DNA of 57,578 bases from positions 1 through 57,578 of the forward strand of contig JAHLWP010000026.1 of assembly GCA_019057865.1 (NCBI GenBank). The letters run 5' to 3'. The notes below the pieces were generated by a model. It was not told the origin of the DNA. It saw only the letters and a program-made list of their open reading frames with translations, and did not search any database. This DNA comes from Promethearchaeota archaeon. Lineage in GTDB: Archaea > Asgardarchaeota > Lokiarchaeia > Sigyniarchaeales > SOKP01. Both the position numbers and the translations under genes were made by a program. The number at the start of each line of letters is the position of its first letter. Within the stretch, counting starts at the first letter, position 1. Below, in pieces: positions 46,203-55,151 of this stretch.

Positions 46203-47867
46203 ATGGCAAAAGATAAGAAAAAGAAGAAACAGAAAAAAGCTAAGAAAAGTAAAGGCGGAGGAGATATATTTGCACAGACAAAGGCTCAAAAAGGTAAAGC
46301 CAGAGCTGGAGCATGGTATACGCTCGGGAATTCTATTGATAGATCTCATGATCAATTGTTTTTAGGTACAGATTATAGAGAAGTGTATATTAATGAACGA
46401 CCATGGCCAGAAATGCTTGCTGATGTAGAATACTGGACCCCCTTACCTTTCACACACGGAATAGAAATGGAATTAATCATAGCTGATGACAATGGAAATT
46501 ACCCCCCTGGAGATGAAATGGTTTTTCGGATGAAAGAAATTGTTAAAGATTCCATTAAAATAATGGATCAAATTCTATATGAAGGAAGATCTGATTTCCT
46601 CCCCGTTCCAGATTACATTAGGCAAAAAGTCTTAGCTAGACCTTGGGGGCGTGATGACATTGAAAAGGGGTATGCTATGGATATTCGATATCAATTACCT
46701 AATGACGCTTACGTGGATATTGATACGTTTGCTAGAGATGGAAATGTCACTGCAATTACATATATATTAGAATTGGTTACACCGCCTGCAGAATTTGTAG
46801 AGGAGCTGGCATATTGGGCTTCGACCTTATTTCTGTTAGCTAAAGCGACTCTACCAAAAGATCTTCATATTATCGCTTCTGCTATAAATCCTGCAACTCG
46901 TGAATATATGCGAGGAGTATCTCAAGCAGATCATAGCCACATCGGTACTTTTGAATCAGAATTAGAAAAAGTTCAAGCTTATTGTATGATTAGAAATTTT
47001 ATACCTCATATCATTGCTCTCACATGTAATTCACCTATATTAAATAATAAACCGACCGATGTAGTTAAGATTATAAATAACAGAATAACTGCGCCTAATT
47101 GTGTAAGGTCATTAAGATTAAAATATAACACCACAATGTTAAGTGGGAATGATCCACAACATTATATTCCATATTTAACTGATCTTAGTGAGAATTCTAT
47201 AAATTATTTTCTGCAGACTGTCCAGAAAGCAAGTCTTGAAGATGGACGCTTCCAAGACGTGTTTCCCGCCACAGATTTCGGAACTATAGAGGTTAGAATT
47301 AGTGATGCACAAATCTCAATCTGTCGTAGAATTGGTGTAGCACTTTTAATACAAGCTATGTGTTATAAAGCAAGAAAACTTCTAAAAAAAGGAGTGTGGG
47401 TGCCCGATGCAGGGAGTGCAACAATAGCATACAATAGAAAAGCAGCCATAGAAAGAGGGTTAATAGCTCTATTTCGACCTCAAAATCTTACACGAGAACA
47501 TCTTGCTAAATATGATCGTGAGTTTGCAGAGCAATATTTAGGTCCTGCAAATCAACCTATAAGATATATGATGCAAGCTGTTCAGAGAATGTTTTTCTAC
47601 TTAAAAGACGAGCTAAAAGAGCTTGGTTTTCTCTATTCTCCTTTTCTGAAACCATTGCTGCAATCTGTTTTTGGAAGTGTAAGTTATGCTGAGCCTCCAA
47701 TTACGGAAGCAGAGTATCAACTTTCGTTGTATGATTATAAGTTAAAAAATGGTGAAAATCCGAATATCTTATATGATTTAATCTATTTTACTATTCAATA
47801 TTGTCAAGATCCTTTAAATAATCCGCTCACGGGGGTTTTGACTCTTCCAAAAGAAATGCGAGATTAA
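46203..47867 (+). CDS. GCS2-family carboxylate-amine ligase-like protein with basic N-terminal tail
   Basis: About 554 residues from ATG 46203; an upstream frame of 28 codons lacks a good start context. The N-terminal tail is extremely basic (DKKKKKQKKAKKSKGGG). The core follows the GCS2/YbdK fold: THGIEMELIIAD (Glu metal ligand), DADIDTFARDGNVTAITY-like metal segment (VDIDTFARDGNVTAITYILE), SHIGTFESELEKVQAYCMIR, NDPQHYIPYL and FPATDFGTIEVRISDAQISI. The family joins glutamate or another carboxylate to an amine with ATP. The substrate is not predictable. It is followed by an amidohydrolase after only 31 nt, suggesting a synthesis/hydrolysis pair or pathway. Confidence 0.7.
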   Translation: MAKDKKKKKQKKAKKSKGGGDIFAQTKAQKGKARAGAWYTLGNSIDRSHDQLFLGTDYREVYINERPWPEMLADVEYWTPLPFTHGIEMELIIADDNGNYPPGDEMVFRMKEIVKDSIKIMDQILYEGRSDFLPVPDYIRQKVLARPWGRDDIEKGYAMDIRYQLPNDAYVDIDTFARDGNVTAITYILELVTPPAEFVEELAYWASTLFLLAKATLPKDLHIIASAINPATREYMRGVSQADHSHIGTFESELEKVQAYCMIRNFIPHIIALTCNSPILNNKPTDVVKIINNRITAPNCVRSLRLKYNTTMLSGNDPQHYIPYLTDLSENSINYFLQTVQKASLEDGRFQDVFPATDFGTIEVRISDAQISICRRIGVALLIQAMCYKARKLLKKGVWVPDAGSATIAYNRKAAIERGLIALFRPQNLTREHLAKYDREFAEQYLGPANQPIRYMMQAVQRMFFYLKDELKELGFLYSPFLKPLLQSVFGSVSYAEPPITEAEYQLSLYDYKLKNGENPNILYDLIYFTIQYCQDPLNNPLTGVLTLPKEMRD

Positions 47868-47898
47868 AATAAATAAAAAAGTATTTTGAGTTAAAACA

Positions 47899-49443
47899 AT
47901 GCTTACAGCAACGATAGAGCAAGATGGGAAAAAAAGAGTAGAGCAAATATTTGTAGTTGACGCCCATTCACACTTAGGTCAGGATGTAGATGGCGCCACA
48001 AACATGAACCCTTCTTCTCCAGGTGGTACCTTTGATTTCTGGGGCAATGTTCAAGGAAGAATTAAAGCAGATTGGGAAAAAACTGGAGAGCAATCATTTA
48101 CTACAACTATAAATGGAAAATTTACAAAATTATCTTGGTCTTTTACCCCATATCCATTTACTGATAATTTATATAGTGCCCTACAAAAGATAGGAAAAAG
48201 ACATTCTGATTTAAAAGAAAAATCTAAATTTTATGCTTTTATAGATCAGGGCGTAGTTTTTCCTTTCCAAGATGTCTTCAGAGGAAAACATCCTGAAGCG
48301 TTATATCGAGCAAGTAATATAAATGTTTCACGTTTTACAACCCGTTTTCCTTTCTCAATGAAATTAGTTGGATATGGTCGCTGTGATCCAATGGAAGGAC
48401 AAAAAGCGGTTAATGAAGTGAAATATGTAAGAGAAGTTTTAGGACTTCGAGGTTTAAAATTACATCCCCGCTCAGAAGGATATATTGATAAAATAACTTC
48501 TGAAAAAGTAATTAATGTTCTTGTTGAAGCGGCATCATACTCTATGCCAGTTATCTTTGATACTAGAGGAAGAGGTTCAATTTTAGAAATAGGAAAATTA
48601 ATAAGGTCTGCAAGAAATGTAATTCAATCTAATTATCCTGATTTATTACCTCATTTTAAAGTAATTATTGCTCATTTTGCTCAAGGGAATATTGATGATT
48701 ATGAGGTGTATAATACCATAGTTCAGCCAAATACGTATGGAGATCTCTCAATGTTGCATGGTGCAGGTGCTGGCAACTTTTTTGAAAGTTTTCGAAGATG
48801 GTTTCAATCAAATCGTAAAGAAAGAGTAAATAATCGAACATGGTCAGAATATCTCCTTTTTGCTTCTGATTTTCCTTATTTTGGAGATGTGCATGCTGAA
48901 AAACTTATGATATACGTTATTAATAAACAATTCTTTGACACTGGTGGAACTCTTCAAGATGTTAGAAATATTCTTGGCTTAAACCAGTTAAGAGTTTTAC
49001 CTGAATATAACCTCCCTCAACTTTCAAAGGATAGTAAATCCTTACCAAGCTTAATGGTCTCTAATCCCTTATTTAAACAAAATAATATGAGTACATATGA
49101 TATATCAATTAGAGCTCTGGCAAAATTAATTGTTGAGAACAAGATTGATATTAAAAATTTCTGTTTGCAATTTAAAGATTCATGGGATACCTTAAGTGAG
49201 GATATTTTAATGACTACAATATCTAATAGTAAAAAACAAGAAATGAATCTATTATTCATGAATTTAGTGAGAGATAAAATCTCTTTATTTGCTCCTTTAC
49301 AGCCTAAGATAGCTTGGAAAAAATTTGGTTACAAATATTTTAATCCCGAAGATCGTGCATTCTTTGCATCAGTATTTAAACAAAATTATTTATCCATGGA
49401 TCTTAATAAAACATCAGAAATGTTGGCGCAGATTTATACATAA
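47899..49443 (+). CDS. Amidohydrolase-family (TIM-barrel) metal-dependent hydrolase
   Basis: 514 residues. Metal ligands are visible: DAHSHLGQDVDG (HxH), GLKLHPRSEGY (Lys/His strand), VIIAHFAQG (His) and LFASDFPYFG (final Asp). This is amidohydrolase-2-like and would cleave amide, ester or similar bonds. The C-terminal 120 residues are helical (IRALAKLIVENKIDIKNFCL). It starts 31 nt after the ligase, so they are likely co-transcribed. Could undo or process the ligase product. Confidence 0.7.
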   Translation: MLTATIEQDGKKRVEQIFVVDAHSHLGQDVDGATNMNPSSPGGTFDFWGNVQGRIKADWEKTGEQSFTTTINGKFTKLSWSFTPYPFTDNLYSALQKIGKRHSDLKEKSKFYAFIDQGVVFPFQDVFRGKHPEALYRASNINVSRFTTRFPFSMKLVGYGRCDPMEGQKAVNEVKYVREVLGLRGLKLHPRSEGYIDKITSEKVINVLVEAASYSMPVIFDTRGRGSILEIGKLIRSARNVIQSNYPDLLPHFKVIIAHFAQGNIDDYEVYNTIVQPNTYGDLSMLHGAGAGNFFESFRRWFQSNRKERVNNRTWSEYLLFASDFPYFGDVHAEKLMIYVINKQFFDTGGTLQDVRNILGLNQLRVLPEYNLPQLSKDSKSLPSLMVSNPLFKQNNMSTYDISIRALAKLIVENKIDIKNFCLQFKDSWDTLSEDILMTTISNSKKQEMNLLFMNLVRDKISLFAPLQPKIAWKKFGYKYFNPEDRAFFASVFKQNYLSMDLNKTSEMLAQIYT

Positions 49444-49644
49444 AATCTCTTCTTATTTAAACTTAAATTTCATTAAATTTTTATTATACGTTAGTAATTT
49501 CATTCTTTAATATTACTTATCATATGTCAGAAAAGATCTCAACTATGATAAAAAGATAAAACAATTAAAATTGATTAACATATTATTAATCAATAGATAA
49601 ATGAGCAAGAAACTTAATAATTAAAAACCATCAGGGATAAAATA

Positions 49645-50703
49645 TTGAAAGGAATTGTGATTTTAAATCTAGATAAAAAATCAGAACCGACCATAAATGC
49701 TCAATATCCACAAAATATTAGTGACGAATTAGGTGTTACAGATTCAATGCTGGCAACTGTCTTCGATGAACATAAAAGTGTAAGGACAGGTCCTAATTAT
49801 CTTGAAATGCAAATAAAACGGGATCTTAGTGTAGCAAGTTTCTTTACTGGTCATTCCTCAAAACACTTTATAGGGAAAGGAGATCATGTTATTACCGTCT
49901 TTCTTTCTGACGAGGATATACTCCCTAGAAATTTTGAAGGCCAAGTTAGAAGAATTGCTTTTGAATTGCTGCCTAAAAGAAAGGAAAAAGACTTCAAAAA
50001 TCTATTTGCAAAATGCTATGAATTATTAAATAAAGGAGAATTAGATGCATATTGGCAGGAACGACAGGAACTGGAGCAGGAGATAGTTGGAAAAAAAGAA
50101 AGAATAGATGATCTTGCTCAAAAAGTCTCTATGTTAGTATCTGATAGATCGGAACACCTTAGAAACGTTCAAGCATTAAAAAATGAAGTATCTGAGTTAT
50201 ACAATAAATTAGAAAATTGGAGTTTACAAATGGCAGATCTTAATGAATATAATGCAAATTTAACAACAAAAACAAGAGAATTAACTAAATTAACAAAGAG
50301 TCAAAAACAGGAATTAGAACAAAAGGATGATCAGATCATAAAATTAAGAAAAATCTTAAGAGATAAAGATGAAATTGAGGAAGGGGCTGAAAAATTACTT
50401 GAACAAATAAAAAGAGTTAAAGTTGAAAATGAAAATCTTAAAAACGAGATGGAGAAAATGAATAAAACAAATAAAGATTTAAAATTTCAAGTTTTAAAAT
50501 CAAATCGAGAGAGAGATTCCCATTTAGATACAATTACAGATCTAAAATTAGACATGAGAAATCTGAAAAAACAAATATCGTCTGAAGGAACTTCAAAAAA
50601 TAAATTGAATGAACAAATTATCGATTTAAAAAAAGAAGTAAAAGTTTTGAGAAGAGAGAGAGACCATTATCTAAAATTAGTGAAAAAACATAACCTCCTT
50701 TAA
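49645..50703 (+). CDS. Longin-like head plus long coiled-coil protein
   Basis: 352 residues, TTG start with AGGGAT upstream. Residues 1-130 form a compact alpha-beta region (KGIVILNLDKKSEPTINAQY, FIGKGDHVITVFLSDEDILP) resembling a longin/roadblock-like fold. This is my reading from secondary structure, not a proven match. Residues about 135-352 are a continuous coiled coil rich in E/K/L/N (KNEVSELYNKLENWSLQMAD onward). No TM. Could be a tether or scaffold, fitting the theme of GTPase-system proteins in Asgard archaea. Fourth gene of the set. Confidence 0.55.
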   Translation: MKGIVILNLDKKSEPTINAQYPQNISDELGVTDSMLATVFDEHKSVRTGPNYLEMQIKRDLSVASFFTGHSSKHFIGKGDHVITVFLSDEDILPRNFEGQVRRIAFELLPKRKEKDFKNLFAKCYELLNKGELDAYWQERQELEQEIVGKKERIDDLAQKVSMLVSDRSEHLRNVQALKNEVSELYNKLENWSLQMADLNEYNANLTTKTRELTKLTKSQKQELEQKDDQIIKLRKILRDKDEIEEGAEKLLEQIKRVKVENENLKNEMEKMNKTNKDLKFQVLKSNRERDSHLDTITDLKLDMRNLKKQISSEGTSKNKLNEQIIDLKKEVKVLRRERDHYLKLVKKHNLL

Positions 50704-51075
50704 ATTATTAAAAAGCTTTTGTAAAAAAGTTTGATTTTCATTAGATTATGGAAAAATTTCCTATTTTCCTATTTTTCCTATGCCTTACTTGATGAATTTA
50801 AGTGAGAAAAAGTCAGTATTAATAAAAACATAATTTTTTATACTTCAAGTTTTTATTATTATAATAATTATAAGTTTAAATTGGATAATATCATATTAAA
50901 TATCAAAATAGGATTGGTGTATTAAAATTTCAATTGATACCAAAAGTTTTGATAATATTCTCAGTAAGATTATAAAGAGTGAGAGCGGAATTAAAAAGGT
51001 TATTTTAGTTGATAGAACTGGATTAACCATTGCCAGAAAAAACTTATAAAAATAGAAATCCTTCTGAATTTAAAA
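50704..51075. other. Spacer between core genes and accessory region
   Basis: 372 nt. It carries the truncated Roadblock fragment (50921-51049) and otherwise AT-rich DNA (for example TTATTATAATAATTATAAG) without a gene. It marks the border between the four-gene set and the accessory region with ArdC and repeat protein. No direct repeats or integrase are visible here. Confidence 0.3.
50921..51049 (+). pseudogene. Truncated Roadblock/LC7 gene
   Basis: About 42 codons: SFDNILSKIIKSESGIKKVI, then LVDRTGLTIARKNL and TAA. This is the start of a Roadblock/LC7 domain (helix, strand, the conserved D-x-x-G-L). The second half of the domain is absent. There is no ATG (reading begins with ATT after a stop). 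The break lies at the edge of the accessory region, so it may have been cut by insertion or deletion. Confidence 0.55.
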
Positions 51076-51636
51076 TTATTCTGAAGATAAATTAATTTTA
51101 AAATTTTCTAAATAATTGGTAATCACTTTAAAATCCTTTTCAAACTCATTTATTTCGAAAGTGTCTTTAATCCTCTTTGCCCAACAATTACTATAAGCAA
51201 AATTATACTTGATATTCTCATCAAAGTTTTTCATTAGGAGATAACAAAAAAGTTCGGCTAATACTTCATTTTTGCCATAATCTTGTCTTATGTCTCCCGC
51301 AATCCTTAAAACCTCAATGCTAACAAAATGCCCAAGTTCGTGGAACACAGTATGAGATGATTTTTCGTATAAAATTATGACTTTTGTGAGGGGATCATAA
51401 CTGCCTTTCTTTTCTTGTTTTCTAAAATCTTCCTTAATCTTTAACTTTGGAAAATTGATCTTTACAAAAGCTAAAGCGATATTATAATCAATCTCGGCAT
51501 TTTTCATAATAACCTTATCAATTTCTTGTCGTTCTTTTAAGTAATTCTCATATTCTGTGGTTTGGGACATATCAAAGACATTCCCAATTTTGAAGTATCT
51601 TAAAATCTCATCTTTTTCTTCCTTATTTATATCCAT
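51076..51636 (-). CDS. ArdC C-terminal metallopeptidase domain (downstream half of split antirestriction gene)
   Basis: 186 residues. FKIGNVFDMSQTTEYENYLK matches the ArdC linker (F-x-x-x-V-F-D-x-S-Q-T), and VFHELGHFVSIEVLR carries the zincin motif HExxH, with the later Glu in AELFCYLLMKNFDE. ArdC proteins protect incoming DNA from restriction. This half is in the same frame as the ssDNA-binding half, separated by an in-frame TAA at 51651-51649, 15 nt upstream of its ATG. Read as one chain it makes a normal ArdC of about 300 residues. Confidence 0.7.
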   Translation of the reverse strand: MDINKEEKDEILRYFKIGNVFDMSQTTEYENYLKERQEIDKVIMKNAEIDYNIALAFVKINFPKLKIKEDFRKQEKKGSYDPLTKVIILYEKSSHTVFHELGHFVSIEVLRIAGDIRQDYGKNEVLAELFCYLLMKNFDENIKYNFAYSNCWAKRIKDTFEINEFEKDFKVITNYLENFKINLSSE

Positions 51637-51648
51637 ATCTTTTTCCTT

Positions 51649-51990
51649 TTAATAGAAAATAGGTACTAGAACTTTGTAGCCTTTCGATCCCTTAACAATT
51701 GTTATGTCTTGTTTTTTCCAATTAAGAAAACTGTTTAAGATCCCTACAAATTTTGTATCTTGTCGTTGTTCTGCTTGTGCCATTACCATAAACATATTTC
51801 TTAAGCTGTATTTATGCATTTGCTTATAGCTAGCGATAATCCCAATAAAATCTTTTATTTTTTTTTTTTCCAAAAATTTAGTATAAAGTTCATATAATTC
51901 TTTCTTTTGTGCTTCCTTTTGTTGCTTGTATTGCTGTTTTTGTTCGGGTGTAAATGTTCTCTTTCCTTTAACTTGATTTTTAACTATCAT
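51649..51990 (-). CDS. ArdC N-terminal ssDNA-binding domain (upstream half)
   Basis: 113 residues of the ArdC N-terminal ssDNA-binding domain. The family core is KYSLRNMFMVMAQAEQR, GILNSFLNWKKQDITIVKGS and KGYKVLVPIFY, just before the TAA. The basic, Gln-rich N-terminal extension (FTPEQKQQYKQQKEAQKKEL) is plausible. Function with the metallopeptidase half is antirestriction. Whether the stop is real, or whether the two halves are natural separate subunits, cannot be settled from sequence alone. Confidence 0.7.
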   Translation of the reverse strand: MIVKNQVKGKRTFTPEQKQQYKQQKEAQKKELYELYTKFLEKKKIKDFIGIIASYKQMHKYSLRNMFMVMAQAEQRQDTKFVGILNSFLNWKKQDITIVKGSKGYKVLVPIFY

Positions 51991-52038
51991 ACTTATAAGG
52001 AATCAATTCACTAATTTAATTATTAATGGGTAAGCGAT

Positions 52039-52070
52039 TTAATGATTTGTGAAACTCTATCTTCTTATGA
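52039..52070. repeat. Near-duplicate 32-nt intergenic motif, copy 1
   Basis: TTAATGATTTGTGAA plus a middle of 9 nt and TTCTTATGA. A second similar copy at 54973-55005 has TTAGTAATTTGTGAA and GTCTTATGA. The copies agree at 13 of the first 15 positions. Both lie upstream of minus-strand accessory genes. Could be a shared regulatory site or chance. Confidence 0.3.
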
Positions 52071-52254
52071 TTAATAAATTATCGCTCTTCTCAAATATTT
52101 TTTATCCTGAATTAATCAAAATTAAGAATTTATTGTCATTCTTACCAATAAGGGGAATAATAGATTATTTAATCATCCCTATATAATTATAATGAAGTAA
52201 ATGAGATAGAAAAATCATTCAATTTTCTTCCTGTGTCCTAAATTTTCTAAAAAT

Positions 52255-52485
52255 CTATAAAATTAACCCTAACTTTCTTAGAATCCAATCATCAATGATA
52301 AATTCTTGAAGTATCTTCAAATCTTTGGAATACACAGAATTAATGCTGTGTCGAGGGAAACAAATAAACTTCCCATTTGGCAATCTAATATTTACTGCTC
52401 TTGGCGTTCCTCTTACATAATATCCTTTTACAATCCTTTCTGGTCGATATGAATCTTGATCCTTTATTATAAAATTGGAATTCAT
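52255..52485 (-). CDS. Small hypothetical protein
   Basis: 76 residues, ATG start. A beta-strand-rich middle (YYVRGTPRAVNIRLPNGKFI) and helical end (LKILQEFIIDDWILRKLGLI). No family recognised. It lies among accessory-region genes and may be a mobile-element cargo or regulator. Confidence 0.4.
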   Translation of the reverse strand: MNSNFIIKDQDSYRPERIVKGYYVRGTPRAVNIRLPNGKFICFPRHSINSVYSKDLKILQEFIIDDWILRKLGLIL

Positions 52486-52691
52486 AAATTACAAAAAACT
52501 ATCTTGAAACTTAAATCACGACAGTATAAGAGTTTATTATAATCATAATTTAATTATCTCCATGCTATTAATTAAAAATATTAATTAATTAGTAATAATT
52601 AATGGGAAGAATAAGATTGGTTATAGACTTCCCTTAAAGTATCAACAAGAAAGATATAAAGAGAAGCAAAAAAACAGGTTAAAAAGGTTCA

Positions 52692-54272
52692 TTATACTTT
52701 CTTTATGAGACGCCTACCTCTTCTCTTAAAAAACTCATTTGCCCACTTCTTATACTCAGTCATCCATTTATCATATTTCTGTTTAAATGGGGTATATATT
52801 CTTTTTCCTTCTCTATTTGCTTCCTCATCATTTAAAGTGTTATTTACCCTTCTTATTAAATAACTCCAAGAACGCAATAATAGAGATAGCTTCTCTCCAA
52901 GATAAATTTTGTGATTAATACAATATTTTTTCTTCGCCATCAGCGACGCAGGAGATGGAATATAAAACCGAGAATATTCATCAATATCGAATATACTCCC
53001 TCGTCTTAACCCTAATGTTTCCAATTTTAAAATCCTCATCTTTTTTGCAAAAGCATCGGGATTTTCCATCAGCATTTGGGGATGATTTTTTAATCTACTT
53101 TCATCTAAACCTACCTTATTTATTAAATATTCAAAATTTCTTGATAAAGTATCTGGATTCCTCCCAAGAAGTGAGGCTTGACTGGCTATTCTTTCTTTAC
53201 TAATTCCCATATTTCTTAAATGAGCATGATGTTCCTGAATAGTCTCAGGATTCATTGCAAGGAGACCGGCTGCTCTACTCACTCTCTCTTTATTAATTCC
53301 AAGACTTATTAAATTATCTAAATTTCTCTGAATTGTCTTTGGACTCATAGCAAGAAGATGAGCATAAGTATTTAACCTTTCTTTGCTAATCCCTAAATCT
53401 AAAAGACGTTTGTAGTTGGATTGAATTGTCTCTGGAGTCCAACTAAGAAGATTAGCATTTTTATTTATCTTCTCTTTTTTAATTCCAAGACCTATTAAAT
53501 GATAATAATTGTTTTCAATTTTCTCTGGATTTATAGTGAGAAGCCTGGCTTGACTTGCTATTTTCTCATCTTTAATTCCTAACTTTCTTAAATTATTATA
53601 ATGTTCCTTAATTATCTTTGGTCTAAATCCAAGAAGTTGAAAATGGCTTAATACTCCCTCTTTATGAATCCCTATACTTATCAAATAATCAAAATTTCTT
53701 TGAATAGTCAAGGGATTTCTTGCAAGAAGAGAAGGATAGCGATATATCTTTTCTTTCCTAACTCCAAGATCTAAAAGTCGAATATAATTACGTTGAATTG
53801 TCTCTGGATTCCGACTTAGAAGATTAGTACTTTTTATGATCTTTTCCTTACTGATCCCTAAATTTAATAGAAAATTGAAATGATTCATAATGGTCTCTAA
53901 TTTGTATCCAATAAGTCTAATTTGTTTTTGTATATCTTCTTTTTTAAACCCTAAATTCCTTAAATAATCATAGTCTCTCTGAACTGCCGTTAATTTATAC
54001 CCAAGAACATGTGGTTGACTTGCTATTTGTTTTTTGCTAAATCCTAAACTTCTTAAATAATTATAAATAATTTTAATTCTATTCAATTTTAATCCGAGAA
54101 GCTTAACTTGAACTGCTATCCTATATGGCTTTACACCTAAATCAAGCAAATAATTAAAAATATCTCGCATGTCACCTTTATCCTGAATCTTCCTTAGAAA
54201 ATAAAGACTAAACTCAGATACTCTTATGAAGTGCTCTCCTAATAATTCTTTTAATAAACTCTCAACTTCCAT
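52692..54272 (-). CDS. mTERF-like helical repeat protein with 12 units
   Basis: 526 residues. Between residues about 40 and 410 there are 12 consecutive units with LG marks at G46, 77, 108, 139, 170, 201, 232, 263, 294, 325, 356 and 388, an exact 31-residue period except for the last. Units read L-G-[IF]-x-K-E-x-I ... L-L-x-x-N-P-E-T-I-Q-x-N-Y, the form of mitochondrial transcription termination factor (mTERF) repeats, a superhelix that binds nucleic acid. The C-terminus (about 420-526) is basic and helical with KRIYTPFKQKYDKWMTEYKK and RRGRRLIKK. mTERF proteins are known chiefly from animals and plants. Confidence 0.6.
   Translation of the reverse strand: MEVESLLKELLGEHFIRVSEFSLYFLRKIQDKGDMRDIFNYLLDLGVKPYRIAVQVKLLGLKLNRIKIIYNYLRSLGFSKKQIASQPHVLGYKLTAVQRDYDYLRNLGFKKEDIQKQIRLIGYKLETIMNHFNFLLNLGISKEKIIKSTNLLSRNPETIQRNYIRLLDLGVRKEKIYRYPSLLARNPLTIQRNFDYLISIGIHKEGVLSHFQLLGFRPKIIKEHYNNLRKLGIKDEKIASQARLLTINPEKIENNYYHLIGLGIKKEKINKNANLLSWTPETIQSNYKRLLDLGISKERLNTYAHLLAMSPKTIQRNLDNLISLGINKERVSRAAGLLAMNPETIQEHHAHLRNMGISKERIASQASLLGRNPDTLSRNFEYLINKVGLDESRLKNHPQMLMENPDAFAKKMRILKLETLGLRRGSIFDIDEYSRFYIPSPASLMAKKKYCINHKIYLGEKLSLLLRSWSYLIRRVNNTLNDEEANREGKRIYTPFKQKYDKWMTEYKKWANEFFKRRGRRLIKKV
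53043..54155 (-). repeat. Tandem 93-bp coding repeat, about 12 copies
   Basis: The DNA of the repeat domain is periodic at 93 bp, one 31-codon unit per period. Copies are diverged, not identical, so this is a protein repeat and not a simple DNA array. Conserved columns are L-G, K-E and L-L; the most variable columns follow the K-E-x-I. Confidence 0.75.
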
Positions 54273-54356
54273 TTTTCTTTGTCACTATGTCTTTCTTAAT
54301 TAATTATATTTAAAGAAAAAAAAATAATATCTCGAACTCTCTATCCACTCTTTATT

Positions 54357-54842
54357 TCATAAATATTTATGCATTTCTCGAAATGTTGCTTTAGATAATT
54401 TCATCATATCTTTTACTTTGATCATCTCCATCCGAGAAAAATTAAAGTGATTGTTCCCTGAAATCTCAATCTTCCCTACTTGAGTGTTATCTAATTTTCG
54501 TCTGTAAAGGGTATCAAACTCAAGATAATCATATTTTTTATAAATCTCATAGGCTTCTTCAGGATTAGAAAATTGTTCTGACAATAAAATATCTAAATTT
54601 GCTGCAATGCCTTGATTAGATATTTCAAACTTAATCTGTCCAGTAAACTCGGATAAAAAAGGATGGGGAATAAACTGTTTACCCTCAATAAAAGATATAA
54701 AGTATAAAGAAGTTATAACGCATTTTAAATCCGAAAAAGAAACAATAAATTCGATCTCGGATACATCGGAAAGAAGCTCATCACTCTTACAAGCTTCAAA
54801 GAGTTCCATAAAGAAATTAAAATTATCTAAAATTCTCTTCAT
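54357..54842 (-). CDS. Hypothetical protein
   Basis: 161 residues, mixed alpha-beta, no TM and no known motif (IEFIVSFSDLKCVITSLYFI, FEISNQGIAANLDILLSEQF). It shares its strand with the repeat protein, 84 nt downstream, and may be in the same transcript. Function unknown. Confidence 0.45.
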   Translation of the reverse strand: MKRILDNFNFFMELFEACKSDELLSDVSEIEFIVSFSDLKCVITSLYFISFIEGKQFIPHPFLSEFTGQIKFEISNQGIAANLDILLSEQFSNPEEAYEIYKKYDYLEFDTLYRRKLDNTQVGKIEISGNNHFNFSRMEMIKVKDMMKLSKATFREMHKYL

Positions 54843-55151
54843 ATCATCTAAAACACAATGGAGCTTATCTTTTATGGAATAAGTTATTTTTAATCGTCTC
54901 CTCTTTTAAATTTTATCAAATGGTAAGGATAAGTGTATTTATGGGGTATTTAAATGATAATATTCAACAGAATTAGTAATTTGTGAAGAACTTCGAGTCT
55001 TATGAAATGTCTTACCGTATAATTAAAAGATTAATCTCTATAAGAAAATCACAAATAGTTTTTAGTGACTTTTATTATATATGAATTAGCACTAATAAAA
55101 ACTAAGAAACAAAATAAATATTGAATTATAAATAGATGGGAATTAGTCATT
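54843..55151. other. Divergent spacer of the accessory region
   Basis: 309 nt with no gene. It contains the second copy of the 32-nt motif (54973-55005), and a candidate TATA-like stretch GTATTTAAATGATAAT. It separates two divergent gene sets. Confidence 0.3.
54973..55005. repeat. Near-duplicate 32-nt intergenic motif, copy 2
   Basis: TTAGTAATTTGTGAA, 9 nt, GTCTTATGA. See copy at 52039-52070. It is about 130 nt upstream of the minus-strand gene at 54357-54842. Confidence 0.3.

Noticed and set aside
53043..54155. CRISPR array or satellite
   Set aside because: The 93-bp periodicity is a diverged coding repeat in a long open frame, not identical direct repeats with spacers.
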